From JAAYOS01 sp050950785 (GTDB taxonomy: Bacteria > Bacillota > Clostridia > Oscillospirales > JAAYOS01), in contig JBMNIG010000001.1 of NCBI GenBank assembly GCA_050950785.1, positions 23,610-87,609 on the forward strand: a stretch of 64,000 nt of DNA, written 5' to 3'. How positions within the stretch are numbered: position 1 is the first letter of the stretch; each line of letters starts with the position of its first letter. A model generated the notes under the pieces. It ran no database searches and was not told the DNA's origin. It worked only from the letters and a program-made list of their open reading frames with translations. Position numbers and translations under genes: made by a program. This document shows positions 27,290 to 36,166 of the stretch, piece by piece.

Positions 27290-28531
27290 ATGAATGAACA
27301 ACAAGTGCCGGGGATAGCAATGCAGAGTCGTATGGAAAGATTGTTGCAGCAATGCGCAAGGTTCTATGATGCTACTCAAATACCTGTTAATTGTATTTGG
27401 TCATTTCCGAAGGTAAAAAAACAACAGGGAGCTTCTAGCAACCTCAATATTAAGACAATTCCTGAATGGGCTTGTCCGCTCTCGGAAAGGTATTGTGATG
27501 AGTGCCTTCAAAGGGCTGGTGCCACAGGCTCTAATAAGTTACATCTCCTAATGACACAGGGCGGAGCCGCGCTTGCTGTGATAATATGCGATGAATTCAA
27601 ACTGATTGTCGGGCCAGTATTCACAGTATCCAGGGGGCAGCCCCCAGCATCTATTTATGCATCCGCAGAGGGCCAACGACTTTGCCCGGAAGTACCGACA
27701 GACAGATTTATAAGCTCTATTACCTTGTTATGTGAGCTGTGCACTGGTAAACCTGCTCTTGTCGAAGATGTTGTAACAGTAGAAGCGCCTTTTTCAGATT
27801 TATACTATGAAAGCCAAGTTATAGATTCGTCCAACGGTTCCGGTCAGTTGCACTCAGGAGAGGAGTACGAACAGAGGATTTATGAACTGATTGAACGCGG
27901 TGATATTGACAGGCTTGAAGCTACATTGGGATCGCCCTCAAATATAGCGATCGATATTATGTCACCGGATCCTGTGCGGCAGCAAAAGTATCTTTTTATT
28001 GCATTTATGACCATTGCCGTACGTGCGGCAATACACGGGGGTATGCCATCCGGTTTGGCATTTGAGGTTTGCCGCCGTTATAGCCTGCTGATGGATGGCT
28101 CTCAAAACATAAAAGACATTATTAGTTATACATACAACTTGGCTATAAGTCTATGCAGAGGTGTAAAACGAGCACGCGGTTCTGCAGGCTACCCTCATTT
28201 GAGAAAATGCATAGATTTTATTAATTCCCATCTGCATGAGCCACTCAATGTCAAGCAAATTGCTCAAGCGGGAGGTATGAGTATACGCAGTCTTACTAAA
28301 TACTTCCGCAGTGATACGGGACTTTCACCTATGGCTTTTGTGGAAATGCGAAGAGTAGAGGAATCCAAATACATGCTGAGATATAGCAATGCAACTATTG
28401 CTGAGATTGCTGTTTCTCTACAGTTTTGCAGTCAGAGCTATTTTTCAAAGGTTTTCAAAAAACATTGCAATATGTCACCTGGCAAATACAGAAGGACAGC
28501 TAGTGAATTCTTAAATATTACAAAGGTATAG
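27290..28531 (+). CDS. AraC-family transcriptional regulator with N-terminal sensor domain
   Basis: The 413-residue protein ends in a typical AraC DNA-binding domain (about 310-405): LNVKQIAQAGGMSIRSLTKYF, LSPMAFVEMRRVEESKYML, ATIAEIAVSLQFCSQSYFSKVF. The N-terminal 300 residues lack a cupin; they have a Cys-containing segment (ACPLSERYCDECLQRAG) reminiscent of PocR-type domains and the helical regions seen in Firmicute AraC proteins. It precedes the GH78-GH5-GPH genes on the same strand and may control them (inference). ATG 27290 follows AGGAG. Confidence 0.85.
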   Translation: MNEQQVPGIAMQSRMERLLQQCARFYDATQIPVNCIWSFPKVKKQQGASSNLNIKTIPEWACPLSERYCDECLQRAGATGSNKLHLLMTQGGAALAVIICDEFKLIVGPVFTVSRGQPPASIYASAEGQRLCPEVPTDRFISSITLLCELCTGKPALVEDVVTVEAPFSDLYYESQVIDSSNGSGQLHSGEEYEQRIYELIERGDIDRLEATLGSPSNIAIDIMSPDPVRQQKYLFIAFMTIAVRAAIHGGMPSGLAFEVCRRYSLLMDGSQNIKDIISYTYNLAISLCRGVKRARGSAGYPHLRKCIDFINSHLHEPLNVKQIAQAGGMSIRSLTKYFRSDTGLSPMAFVEMRRVEESKYMLRYSNATIAEIAVSLQFCSQSYFSKVFKKHCNMSPGKYRRTASEFLNITKV

Positions 28532-28888
28532 AGTATAAGTTTTCACAATCGCACAACGAACAACTTTGATAGCATTCTGTAACAAGAGGCAATCTTCATA
28601 TAGAGGCATCCTCTTTTGGCAGAATGCTTTGTTGTTTGGGTGAGAAGTAAATCAGGATAATCAACTCTTTGTATTGTTGTTCATGTTCAAGCTGTTGATA
28701 AAAGTATTAAGTCTTTTCTTTTTGGAATATGCACCTTTATGCTAAAACCAAAGTGCCAGATAATTATAAATATTGCCAAAATATTATATTATATATAAAA
28801 CTGACCATATATTATTGAAATATGAAGTGAAAAGTATGTATGATAAACATTAAGTTCAGTGATTCATTCATGTAAGGAGATTGATAGC
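28532..28888. other. Gap with terminator and leader of second GH78 gene
   Basis: About 357 bp without a gene. It contains the strong hairpin listed at 28571-28639 and then an AT-rich leader (28640-28870) in which several weak -10-like boxes occur (for example TATATTAT near 28785); I cannot select one promoter. Confidence 0.45.
28571..28639 (+). terminator. Terminator after AraC regulator gene
   Basis: Outer arms AGCATTCTG (28571-28579) and CAGAATGCT (28620-28628) pair perfectly, inner AAGAGG/CCTCTT adds a second stem, and TTTGTTGTTT follows. Confidence 0.7.
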
Positions 28889-31450
28889 ATGATTGAAGCT
28901 TACAGGCTTCGGACGGAGCATTTGATAGATCCGATAGGAATCGATCTGAGAAATCCTGTATTGCACTGGAACATCAAAGGAGCAGGAAGACAAACGGCTT
29001 ATCGGATCCTTGCAAGAACGCCTGAAGGCGTCATTCTCTGGGATAGCGGTAAAGTAGAATCAGATTCTATGAAGTCGATTTATTGTGGGTCAGAGCTTTT
29101 AAGTCGCATGGGGGTTATATGGCAGGTCAAATTATGGGATGAGTATGGGGAAGCAGGAGAGTTTTCAGAACCCGCTTTTTTTGAAATGGGCTTGCTTGAA
29201 GAGAATGATTGGAAGGGCAACTGGATAACAGGTAACTACAAACCGAAGAAAAAGAAAAGGTACCCTGTCGATTATTTTCAGAAGTCTTTTGAGGTTTCAA
29301 AGAAAATAACATGTGCCCGACTGTATATGACCGCATGTGGCCTATATGAAGCTACAATTAATAAAAAGCGTGTTGGTGATTTCGTTTTGGCACCTGGTTA
29401 TACAGACTATCGAAAAAGAGTACAGTACCAGACGTATGATGTAACAGAAATGATCGATGTCGGAAACAATATCTTGGAAGTTTCATTGGCAGATGGTTGG
29501 TACAGAGGCTGTATTGGTGCCCTGAGTTATCGCAATGTTTTTGGAACTGAGACTAAGATGCTATGCCAACTTGAAATTTCTTATGAAGACGGAAGCAAAG
29601 ATTTGATCCTTTCGGATAGTTCTTTTAAGTGGTCAAACGACGGTCCGTTGCGTTATGCAGACCTGAAAAACGGTGAAATTGTTGATTTCAGGTTAAGTCA
29701 AACATACTCAGATAAGGCTTGCCAAACCTCACACGATGTTTTTCCGACAGCATCAAATAATGTGCAGATACAACGAATGGAGCGATTTACACCGACTCTT
29801 ATTACTTCGCCTTCGGGTAAAACAATACTGGATTTTGGTCAAAACCTTGCGGGCTTTTTATCCTTTAGAGTAAAGGGAGATAAAGGCCACAAGGTAATAC
29901 TGCGCATGGGTGAAGCGCTTGCCAATGGTGAGTTTACGCAGGAAAACTTCCAGTGTAACTCTAAGGAGTATATAGCTCAAAAGATAGAGATTATCTGCAG
30001 TGGCGGGGATGACTCGTATGAAACCCGATTTTCACTATTCGGATTCAGATATGTTCTTGTGGAGAACTGGCCTGGAGAACTGTCACCCCAGGACTTTGAG
30101 TCGATAGCAGTGTATTCTGCAATGGAGGAGACTGGAAGCTTTTCGTGCTCAAATGAGTATGTAAATAAACTTGTGTCTAATACTCGCTGGGCGATGAAGT
30201 CAAATTTTGCAGATGTTCCAACCGATTGTCCAACAAGAGAGATGGCTGGATGGACCGGAGATGCACAGATATTCTGCAAAACTGCGGGATACTTGATGGA
30301 CACAGTTCCGTTCTTCCGTAAATGGCTTCTCGACTTATCTGACAGACAGACAAGCCAAGGAAAAGTACACTGTATTGTCCCGACAGTCGGTAATGAAGCT
30401 TACATAGCTGCCATGGACGGTAGTGTCGGTTGGTCTGATGCTGCGGTAATAGTGCCATATGTATGCTGGAAACTGTTTGGTGACTTGAATTTGCTTAGTC
30501 GTTTCTATCCCTCTATGCGATCTTATGCAAAGTTTTGTATAAGGAGAGCGCGCCACACATTTATAACCCGATTATTTAAGCGCAATCCGTACCGCAAGTA
30601 TACATATGATTGCTTTCAGCACTTTGGTGAGTGGCTGGAGCCGCCCGGAGTCGAACCGGGTAATTTTATAGTTAACATAATACTACCAAAGCCGGAGGAG
30701 GCAACAGCATACCTGTCCTATGTTATGTCGTTGATGAGGGAAATTGCGCATCAATTAGGTGAGTATGAGGATGAGAAGCTCTGGAATGAATACGCGGAAG
30801 GTGCCAAAAAGGCCTATAATTATCTGTTTGTGAAAAACGGGGAAATAATAACCGATCGCCAGGCAAAACTTGTGCGCCCTATAGCGTTGGGACTGTTAGA
30901 CGGGGATGCAAAGCAAAATGTAGCCTCAAGACTTGCGGACCTGCTTGAAAAGAACGATTACAAGATCGGCACCGGTTTTCTTTCAACACCGTTTTTGTTA
31001 CCTGTTCTCACTGATTCCGGTTACATTGATATTGCATATAAAACCCTTGAGAACACCGAAGCACCTGGATGGCTGTGGCAAATACTTCATGGCGCTACTA
31101 CGATTTGTGAAAACTGGGTCAATATCGACTCGGAGGGTAAACCGGCAGCCTCGCAAAACCATTACAGTTTTGGTGCCGTCTGTGAATGGCTGTTTACTAC
31201 AGTGGGCGGGATCAATGTTACAGGTGAGAATCGCTTCTTGATATGCCCAGTACCTGGAGGGTCTCTCACTTATGCTGATACTGAGTATCAAAGTGTATAT
31301 GGCAAGGTGGAGACACACTGGAGGGTCGATGGCGATCGATTCCGGCTTGAGGTGATAATACCGTGCGGTACAGAAGCGAAAATCGTAATGCCTGACGGTT
31401 TGGAGTTGACTGTCGGTGCTGGAAAGCATTCAATTCACTGCAAAATTTAG
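28889..31450 (+). CDS. Alpha-L-rhamnosidase, glycoside hydrolase family 78 (second copy)
   Basis: ATG 28889 follows AAGGAG (28874-28879). The 853-residue protein has the same domain order as the gene at 3819: LIDPIGIDLRNPVLHW start, ADGWYRGCIGAL in the jelly roll, TILDFGQNLAGFLSF, catalytic motif DCPTREMAGWTGD and second acid in GATTICENW. The two proteins share most motifs yet differ in barrel loops (this one has an Arg/Lys-rich insertion FCIRRARHTFITRLFKR), suggesting different substrate preference. No signal peptide, so cytoplasmic. Confidence 0.93.
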   Translation: MIEAYRLRTEHLIDPIGIDLRNPVLHWNIKGAGRQTAYRILARTPEGVILWDSGKVESDSMKSIYCGSELLSRMGVIWQVKLWDEYGEAGEFSEPAFFEMGLLEENDWKGNWITGNYKPKKKKRYPVDYFQKSFEVSKKITCARLYMTACGLYEATINKKRVGDFVLAPGYTDYRKRVQYQTYDVTEMIDVGNNILEVSLADGWYRGCIGALSYRNVFGTETKMLCQLEISYEDGSKDLILSDSSFKWSNDGPLRYADLKNGEIVDFRLSQTYSDKACQTSHDVFPTASNNVQIQRMERFTPTLITSPSGKTILDFGQNLAGFLSFRVKGDKGHKVILRMGEALANGEFTQENFQCNSKEYIAQKIEIICSGGDDSYETRFSLFGFRYVLVENWPGELSPQDFESIAVYSAMEETGSFSCSNEYVNKLVSNTRWAMKSNFADVPTDCPTREMAGWTGDAQIFCKTAGYLMDTVPFFRKWLLDLSDRQTSQGKVHCIVPTVGNEAYIAAMDGSVGWSDAAVIVPYVCWKLFGDLNLLSRFYPSMRSYAKFCIRRARHTFITRLFKRNPYRKYTYDCFQHFGEWLEPPGVEPGNFIVNIILPKPEEATAYLSYVMSLMREIAHQLGEYEDEKLWNEYAEGAKKAYNYLFVKNGEIITDRQAKLVRPIALGLLDGDAKQNVASRLADLLEKNDYKIGTGFLSTPFLLPVLTDSGYIDIAYKTLENTEAPGWLWQILHGATTICENWVNIDSEGKPAASQNHYSFGAVCEWLFTTVGGINVTGENRFLICPVPGGSLTYADTEYQSVYGKVETHWRVDGDRFRLEVIIPCGTEAKIVMPDGLELTVGAGKHSIHCKI

Positions 31451-31524
31451 ATATGTGGACTGTTTGGTGAGTATCTTAGACAAAAAAAGGAAGAGCGGGT
31501 TTGGAAATTTCCCGTTAAATGATT

Positions 31525-31589
31525 TTATCTGCCGGTAAGCAGAATGAGAGTTGGTTCAATACTTTCGCGTTTTACCGATAAGCAGATAA
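31525..31589 (+). promoter_or_regulatory. Stem-loop upstream of GH5 gene
   Basis: TTATCTGC (31525-31532) pairs with GCAGATAA (31582-31589) and CGGTAA (31533-31538) with TTACCG (31572-31577), leaving ATAA bulged on one side. It lies between the second GH78 and the GH5 gene and could be a partial terminator, an RNA-stabilising element, or paired operator half-sites. Confidence 0.4.
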
Positions 31590-31625
31590 GTTTATATGAC
31601 TATCAAAAGTAAGTGGAGGTAAGCT

Positions 31626-32702
31626 ATGGGGCGAATGGAGAATTATAAAGCCGGTGTAAACTTTGGACTTTGGATTTCCCAGTACGGAAGTGCCGGAAAG
31701 GAGCACTTCGACAACTTTATCACTAAAGCTGATGTGGAGCGCGTTGCTTCATGGGGAATGGATCATATCCGTTTGCCTGTGGACTACTTCTTTTTTGAGT
31801 GTGACAATGCACCGGGCGTGTATATTGAGGATAGGCTACAGTATATCGATAACTGTCTTGAATGGTGCAAGAGTCTTGGACTCAATATGATCATCGACCT
31901 GCACGCCGCTCCGGGTTTCAGTTTTTATAACGCAGATGCATCTATCTGGGATTCCGGAGTGAAAAATGATCTTTTTGAAAACCGCGAAAAGCAGGAGCGC
32001 TTTGTTGATATCTGGAAAATGTTTGCCAAACGTTATCGCTCAGAGGGGAGAAACCTGGTTTTTGAGCTTATGAATGAGCTTATTAGCGATTCCACTGAAC
32101 CATGGAACAAGCTTTGGATAAAGACTGTGGAAGAGGTCCGAAAGATTGACGATGACAGAACTATTATCATTGGAGGAAATAAAAACAATGAGTGCAATCA
32201 GCTTCAATATTTAACAGTGACAGATGATCCTGGTATTGTTTACACCTTCCATTTTTACGAGCCCGGTATGTTTACTCACCAGCGTTCACCGTTTATAAAG
32301 CCTCTTAAGGATTATCCTATTCCGGTTACATACCCATTTTTCAAAAAGGACCATCAAGCTTTCTTCGAGGCTTATGACAAAATGGGACTAGTGCCCGATG
32401 TTTACCGTAGAGAAGTATTTGATCGGGAATTTATACATGATGACCTAGAGCCTGCCCGTCGCTTCATGCAGGATACAGGGAAGGAGCTATACTGTGGAGA
32501 GTTCGGGACAAATGAATATTGCGACAAGGAAAGTGCCGAACGCTGGTTTGAAGACGTAACATCCGAGTTTGAGGAGATGGGAGTTGGACACGCCGTTTGG
32601 ACCTATTCCGGCGATTTCAGCTTCCTCACCAAAGGGCTCCCCAGGAAGGACGGCAACAAGAAAATCATTGCGCTTTGTAGCAGGATTGCTGGGCATCGAT
32701 AA
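31626..32702 (+). CDS. Glycoside hydrolase family 5 enzyme
   Basis: The 358-residue protein has a GH5 (alpha/beta)8 barrel: GVNFGLWIS start, WGMDHIRLPVDY, IIDLHAAPG, acid/base Glu in VFELMNEL, YTFHFYEP, and nucleophile Glu in LYCGEFGTNEY. GH5 enzymes cleave beta-1,4-glucans, mannans and related beta-glycosides with retention. There is no signal peptide or carbohydrate-binding module, so it should act inside the cell on short imported substrates, perhaps as a beta-glycosidase on oligosaccharides also trimmed by the rhamnosidase upstream. ATG 31626 follows GGAGG. Confidence 0.92.
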   Translation: MGRMENYKAGVNFGLWISQYGSAGKEHFDNFITKADVERVASWGMDHIRLPVDYFFFECDNAPGVYIEDRLQYIDNCLEWCKSLGLNMIIDLHAAPGFSFYNADASIWDSGVKNDLFENREKQERFVDIWKMFAKRYRSEGRNLVFELMNELISDSTEPWNKLWIKTVEEVRKIDDDRTIIIGGNKNNECNQLQYLTVTDDPGIVYTFHFYEPGMFTHQRSPFIKPLKDYPIPVTYPFFKKDHQAFFEAYDKMGLVPDVYRREVFDREFIHDDLEPARRFMQDTGKELYCGEFGTNEYCDKESAERWFEDVTSEFEEMGVGHAVWTYSGDFSFLTKGLPRKDGNKKIIALCSRIAGHR

Positions 32703-32778
32703 TCCGATACATTTATTGACAATTGTATAAAGAGCGGCACAATGATTGAGAACGTAGATTGAAAAGAGGGAGATGGAC

Positions 32779-34242
32779 ATGGAAGAAAAGAAAAAGAAAA
32801 GGCAATATCCGCTTAACGCAAAAAACATGTTTGGACTATCCACCATGCGTTGGACAACGGTTGTAGGAAGTTCACTTATGACTTCGGCGTTTACGATCTA
32901 TCTGACAGATTATTCCAAAATGGCGAATGCAGCCGTAGTTTCAACAGTGCTGTTGGCTTTTGGACGTGTTCTTGATGCGGTAGACGATCCGCTACAGGGA
33001 TTTATAATGGACCGTTCTCCGGTCACGCGCATCGGCAAGTACAAGCCTTTTTTCCTTGGTGGTATAGCGCTTACGACCCTTGCTTTGTTGATGATGTTCA
33101 ACATTCCTGTAAATGTCGCGGAATGGATCAAGATCGTATTGCTTGCCCTTGGTTACATATTTTATGAGGTAGGAGTATCTTTTCAGCCCGATTACGCCAT
33201 AAAGGCAACAATGACCAATGACCCAAAGGTTCGGGAGAAGTTGCTTGTTACGCCTCGTATCTTTGAACAGATAATCGCAGTTCCTTTTTCGTTCTACCTT
33301 TCTATCGCCCTGGTGTTTGGAAGCATGTTCAATGGTGACAACCATAAAGGGTTCAGTTTGGCGACGTTGATATTTGTTTTGCCGATTGCGTTGGTTGCAT
33401 TTGTTGGGGCATTATGTATCAAAGAAGGGCCATATGTCTCTCAGTCGGAAGAAAGGATAGGTATAAAAGATGTAATTGCAATGTTCAAGGCCAATAAACC
33501 TTTATGGATAAGCCAGCTTTCCGGTTTAATAGGGGGATGCGTTTTCACATTTGTCGTTGCAGCCGTCCCATATTATGTCAAATGGGCATACGGACCTGAG
33601 AACTTCGGAACCTATTCCGCGGTTTGGGGAGCTGCAATCCTTCTGGGTATTATCGCCGGAACTGTTTTAGCGCCAAGACTGCTGAAAAAACTGATACCCG
33701 TAACAGGAGCGATTTTCTGCAATCTTGCTCAAGCAACACCCCTTGCATTGATCTTCATCCTTGGCTTTTTTATAAAGTTGCCTCCTGCTTTCTTCTTTGC
33801 GCTTATATTCATTATGATGGTCTTTAGCGGCATGAGTTACATTCCCGGCAGCTTGATGAATATGGAATGCATGGACTATAATCGCTGGAAACTGGGAAAA
33901 GGCATGCAAGGTATGGTACAGGCTGTGGGCAGCTTTATCGGAAAGGCTCAGGTAGCTCTTGCGGGACTGGCAACAGGTGTCGTACTCATCGCTGTAAAAT
34001 ATGACGCGGCATTGTATGAGTCAGAGGAATTTATCGCTTCAGGCGGCACTATTCCTCCGGAACTGCTTAAGGGATTAGAGTTGGTGTTCTGCATCATACC
34101 AGTAGTTCTTAGTATAGCGACTGCACTTATTTTGCTGGCATACCCGCTAAAAAAAGACAAGCGCGAATTGATGTATGCGGAGTTGAGCGAGTCTGATACC
34201 GAAAAAAATGAGTTGGCCGTGCAGGGGACAAAAAGAAACTAA
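32779..34242 (+). CDS. GPH-family sugar:cation symporter (MelB-like)
   Basis: About 487 residues, 12 predicted helices. Family signatures: FGRVLDAVDDPLQGFIMDRS with the cation-site Asp residues, KYKPFFLGG, YEVGVSFQPDYAIKA and the late GMSYIPGSLMNMECMDYNRWKLGKGMQG. It imports glycosides or uronides with Na+ or H+. I take ATG 32779, six bases after GGGAG; the ATG at 32773 touches the ribosome site. It follows the GH5 gene by 76 bp and is probably in one transcript with it. Confidence 0.92.
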   Translation: MEEKKKKRQYPLNAKNMFGLSTMRWTTVVGSSLMTSAFTIYLTDYSKMANAAVVSTVLLAFGRVLDAVDDPLQGFIMDRSPVTRIGKYKPFFLGGIALTTLALLMMFNIPVNVAEWIKIVLLALGYIFYEVGVSFQPDYAIKATMTNDPKVREKLLVTPRIFEQIIAVPFSFYLSIALVFGSMFNGDNHKGFSLATLIFVLPIALVAFVGALCIKEGPYVSQSEERIGIKDVIAMFKANKPLWISQLSGLIGGCVFTFVVAAVPYYVKWAYGPENFGTYSAVWGAAILLGIIAGTVLAPRLLKKLIPVTGAIFCNLAQATPLALIFILGFFIKLPPAFFFALIFIMMVFSGMSYIPGSLMNMECMDYNRWKLGKGMQGMVQAVGSFIGKAQVALAGLATGVVLIAVKYDAALYESEEFIASGGTIPPELLKGLELVFCIIPVVLSIATALILLAYPLKKDKRELMYAELSESDTEKNELAVQGTKRN

Positions 34243-34253
34243 CGAAGGAAACA

Positions 34254-34289
34254 AAAACGCTTTGTCTGTAACAACAGACAAAGCGTTTT
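34254..34289. terminator. Bidirectional terminator between convergent transporter genes
   Basis: Perfect 16-bp arms AAAACGCTTTGTCTGT (34254-34269) and ACAGACAAAGCGTTTT (34274-34289) around a 4-base loop; flanking A and T runs allow use from both strands. Confidence 0.9.
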
Positions 34290-34337
34290 GCATTGATTGG
34301 CATGTTATGTGAGCTGTTGTGACCCGTTCCCACGGAT

Positions 34338-35156
34338 TTAACCCACAGTTGACAGATCCCACTCTTCGTAGATTTTCGGGACATCGCTTATCAAGCGCTT
34401 TGTATAGTCTGCCTTTGGATTGAGTATCACTTCGTCGGCAGTCCCGAATTCAACGAACTTTCCTTTTTCCATTATGTAGACAGTATCCGATATGTAATAA
34501 GCAAGGCCTATGTCGTGGGTTATAAAAATTATGGTCATACCGGTCTCGTTGCGCAGATTGAGCAGCATGTCCAAAATGGTTGCCCTGGAGCATGCATCTA
34601 TCATGGAGGTGGGCTCGTCGGCGAGAAGGATTTGTGGCTTTAGCAAGAATATACGGGCGATCATAAGCCGTTGCTGCTGCCCTCCCGAAAGCTCGAATGG
34701 ATATTTATTGGTAAGCTCGTCAAATTTCAAGTTTACAAAACTGCATGCTTCTCGCATCAGCTCAATTTTCTTATCCTTGGAGAGGTGCCTTCCGCCTCGC
34801 ATATGTATGCAATCAAGCAAGACGGTGTCGATTTTAGTGAAGATATTGTATGAGGAGAACGGGTCTTGGAAGATGGCTTGGATCCCCTTCCAATATTCCT
34901 TTCTCTTTTTATGGGTACTTATGTCACGGGGCTTCCCCTGAAAAAAGATCTGTCCTTCGGTGACGCTGGTAAGCCCTAATAGCATTTTTGCAAGTGTTGT
35001 CTTGCCGCTTCCGGATTCCCCAACGATCGAAATCAATTCTCCCTGGCAAAATTCAAAATCAACGTGGTCAACAGCGACAACTCGTTTGGCACCTGTTCCA
35101 AAGATTTTGGTTACGCCTTTTCCACTAAGGCACAATGCTTTTGGATTTTCAGGCAT
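34338..35156 (-). CDS. Oligopeptide/oligosaccharide ABC importer ATPase (OppF/DppF type)
   Basis: The 272-residue ATPase has Walker A GESGSGKTT, Q-loop AIFQDPFSSYN (Opp/Dpp hallmark), signature LSGGQQQR, Walker B ILLADEPTSMID and H-loop FITHDIGLA. The C-terminal HPY-type extension is short (NPKADYTKRLISDVP). It overlaps the upstream OppD-type gene by 8 bp and is last in the five-gene operon. Confidence 0.93.
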   Translation of the reverse strand: MPENPKALCLSGKGVTKIFGTGAKRVVAVDHVDFEFCQGELISIVGESGSGKTTLAKMLLGLTSVTEGQIFFQGKPRDISTHKKRKEYWKGIQAIFQDPFSSYNIFTKIDTVLLDCIHMRGGRHLSKDKKIELMREACSFVNLKFDELTNKYPFELSGGQQQRLMIARIFLLKPQILLADEPTSMIDACSRATILDMLLNLRNETGMTIIFITHDIGLAYYISDTVYIMEKGKFVEFGTADEVILNPKADYTKRLISDVPKIYEEWDLSTVG

Positions 35157-36156
35157 TAGTATACACCTCCCTTAGGTTCTCTACATCAAGGATACAGCGG
35201 TAACTGCGACCGTCTCCGTTACCACGGAGTCCAACATTCGCATAGCTGCATTCCGGTTTTGCATACTTGCACCTTTCGGCAAATCTGCAGCCTGCAGGAG
35301 GCTTCTTTAAGTTTGGTGGTGTGCCCGGGATTGAAGCAAGCTTTACGTCCCGGACGCCCTCTTCAGGTACAATGATCGAGCCCATGAGGCCCTTGGAATA
35401 TGGATGCAGTGGATCGAAGACGACTTCGTGAGAAGTGCCTTTTTCAACGATCTGTCCGGCGTACATTACCATTATATCGTCCGTTACGTTGTAAAGGAGT
35501 GGCAGCTCATGTGTGATAAATATCATGGACTTGATAATACCACTTTCCATCATGTCCCTAAGCATCTTGATGACCATCTTTTGGCTGGTTACGTCCAGGG
35601 CACTGGATGGCTCATCCGCTATTAGCACTTTCGGTGAGAGGATGGTGGAAACTGCTATTACCGTCCTCTGCTTCATTCCGCCTGATAGCTCAACGGGATA
35701 GCGATTCAGTACAGAAGCAGGTAACCCCAACTCCTCAAAACGCTTTCTTGCAAGGTCATATATATCCTTTTTTCTTGCTTTATGGTCGTGAGCCCGGATT
35801 ACGTCTTCAATGAAGCGGATTATTTTCCGCGTTGGATTTAGCGCATTCATTGCAGTTTGTGGAATGTATGCGATTTCCGTGCCAAGTACCGTCTTGCGTA
35901 TTGTCTCCGGGTCAAGCAACGAAATGTTCTTCCCGTCGATTATGATGTCCCCGGATATGTAGTGCAGAGGTGGGAAGTAATAGCCCATAAGGCTCAGTGC
36001 GAGCGTTGATTTGCCGCATCCGGATTCGCCCGCTATGCCAAGGGATTTGCCTTCCTCCACCGTCAGGGAGACTCCGTCAACGGCGTACACGTCCTCCCTG
36101 TATCTTGTGATATATTTTGTTGAGAGGTTTCTTACCTCAAGCATCGTTTTTCCCAT
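35149..36156 (-). CDS. Oligopeptide/oligosaccharide ABC importer ATPase (OppD/DppD type)
   Basis: The 335-residue ATPase has Walker A GESGCGKST, AYIPQTAMNALNPT (the Opp/Dpp Q-loop), signature LSGGMKQR, Walker B VLIADEPSSALD, and the full oligo/dipeptide C-terminal domain with LHPYSKGLMGSI and a Cys cluster (GCRFAERCKYAKPEC) that can hold an Fe-S centre in this family. It energises uptake with the OppF-type partner. Confidence 0.94.
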   Translation of the reverse strand: MGKTMLEVRNLSTKYITRYREDVYAVDGVSLTVEEGKSLGIAGESGCGKSTLALSLMGYYFPPLHYISGDIIIDGKNISLLDPETIRKTVLGTEIAYIPQTAMNALNPTRKIIRFIEDVIRAHDHKARKKDIYDLARKRFEELGLPASVLNRYPVELSGGMKQRTVIAVSTILSPKVLIADEPSSALDVTSQKMVIKMLRDMMESGIIKSMIFITHELPLLYNVTDDIMVMYAGQIVEKGTSHEVVFDPLHPYSKGLMGSIIVPEEGVRDVKLASIPGTPPNLKKPPAGCRFAERCKYAKPECSYANVGLRGNGDGRSYRCILDVENLREVYTNA

Positions 36157-36166
36157 ATCCGCCCTC

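Noticed and set aside
30620..30670. tRNA-like GAGTGGCTGGAGCCGCCCG stretch inside the second GH78 gene
   Set aside because: Resembles tRNA text by chance (GGAGTCGAACCGGG); no cloverleaf forms and it lies within a conserved coding region.
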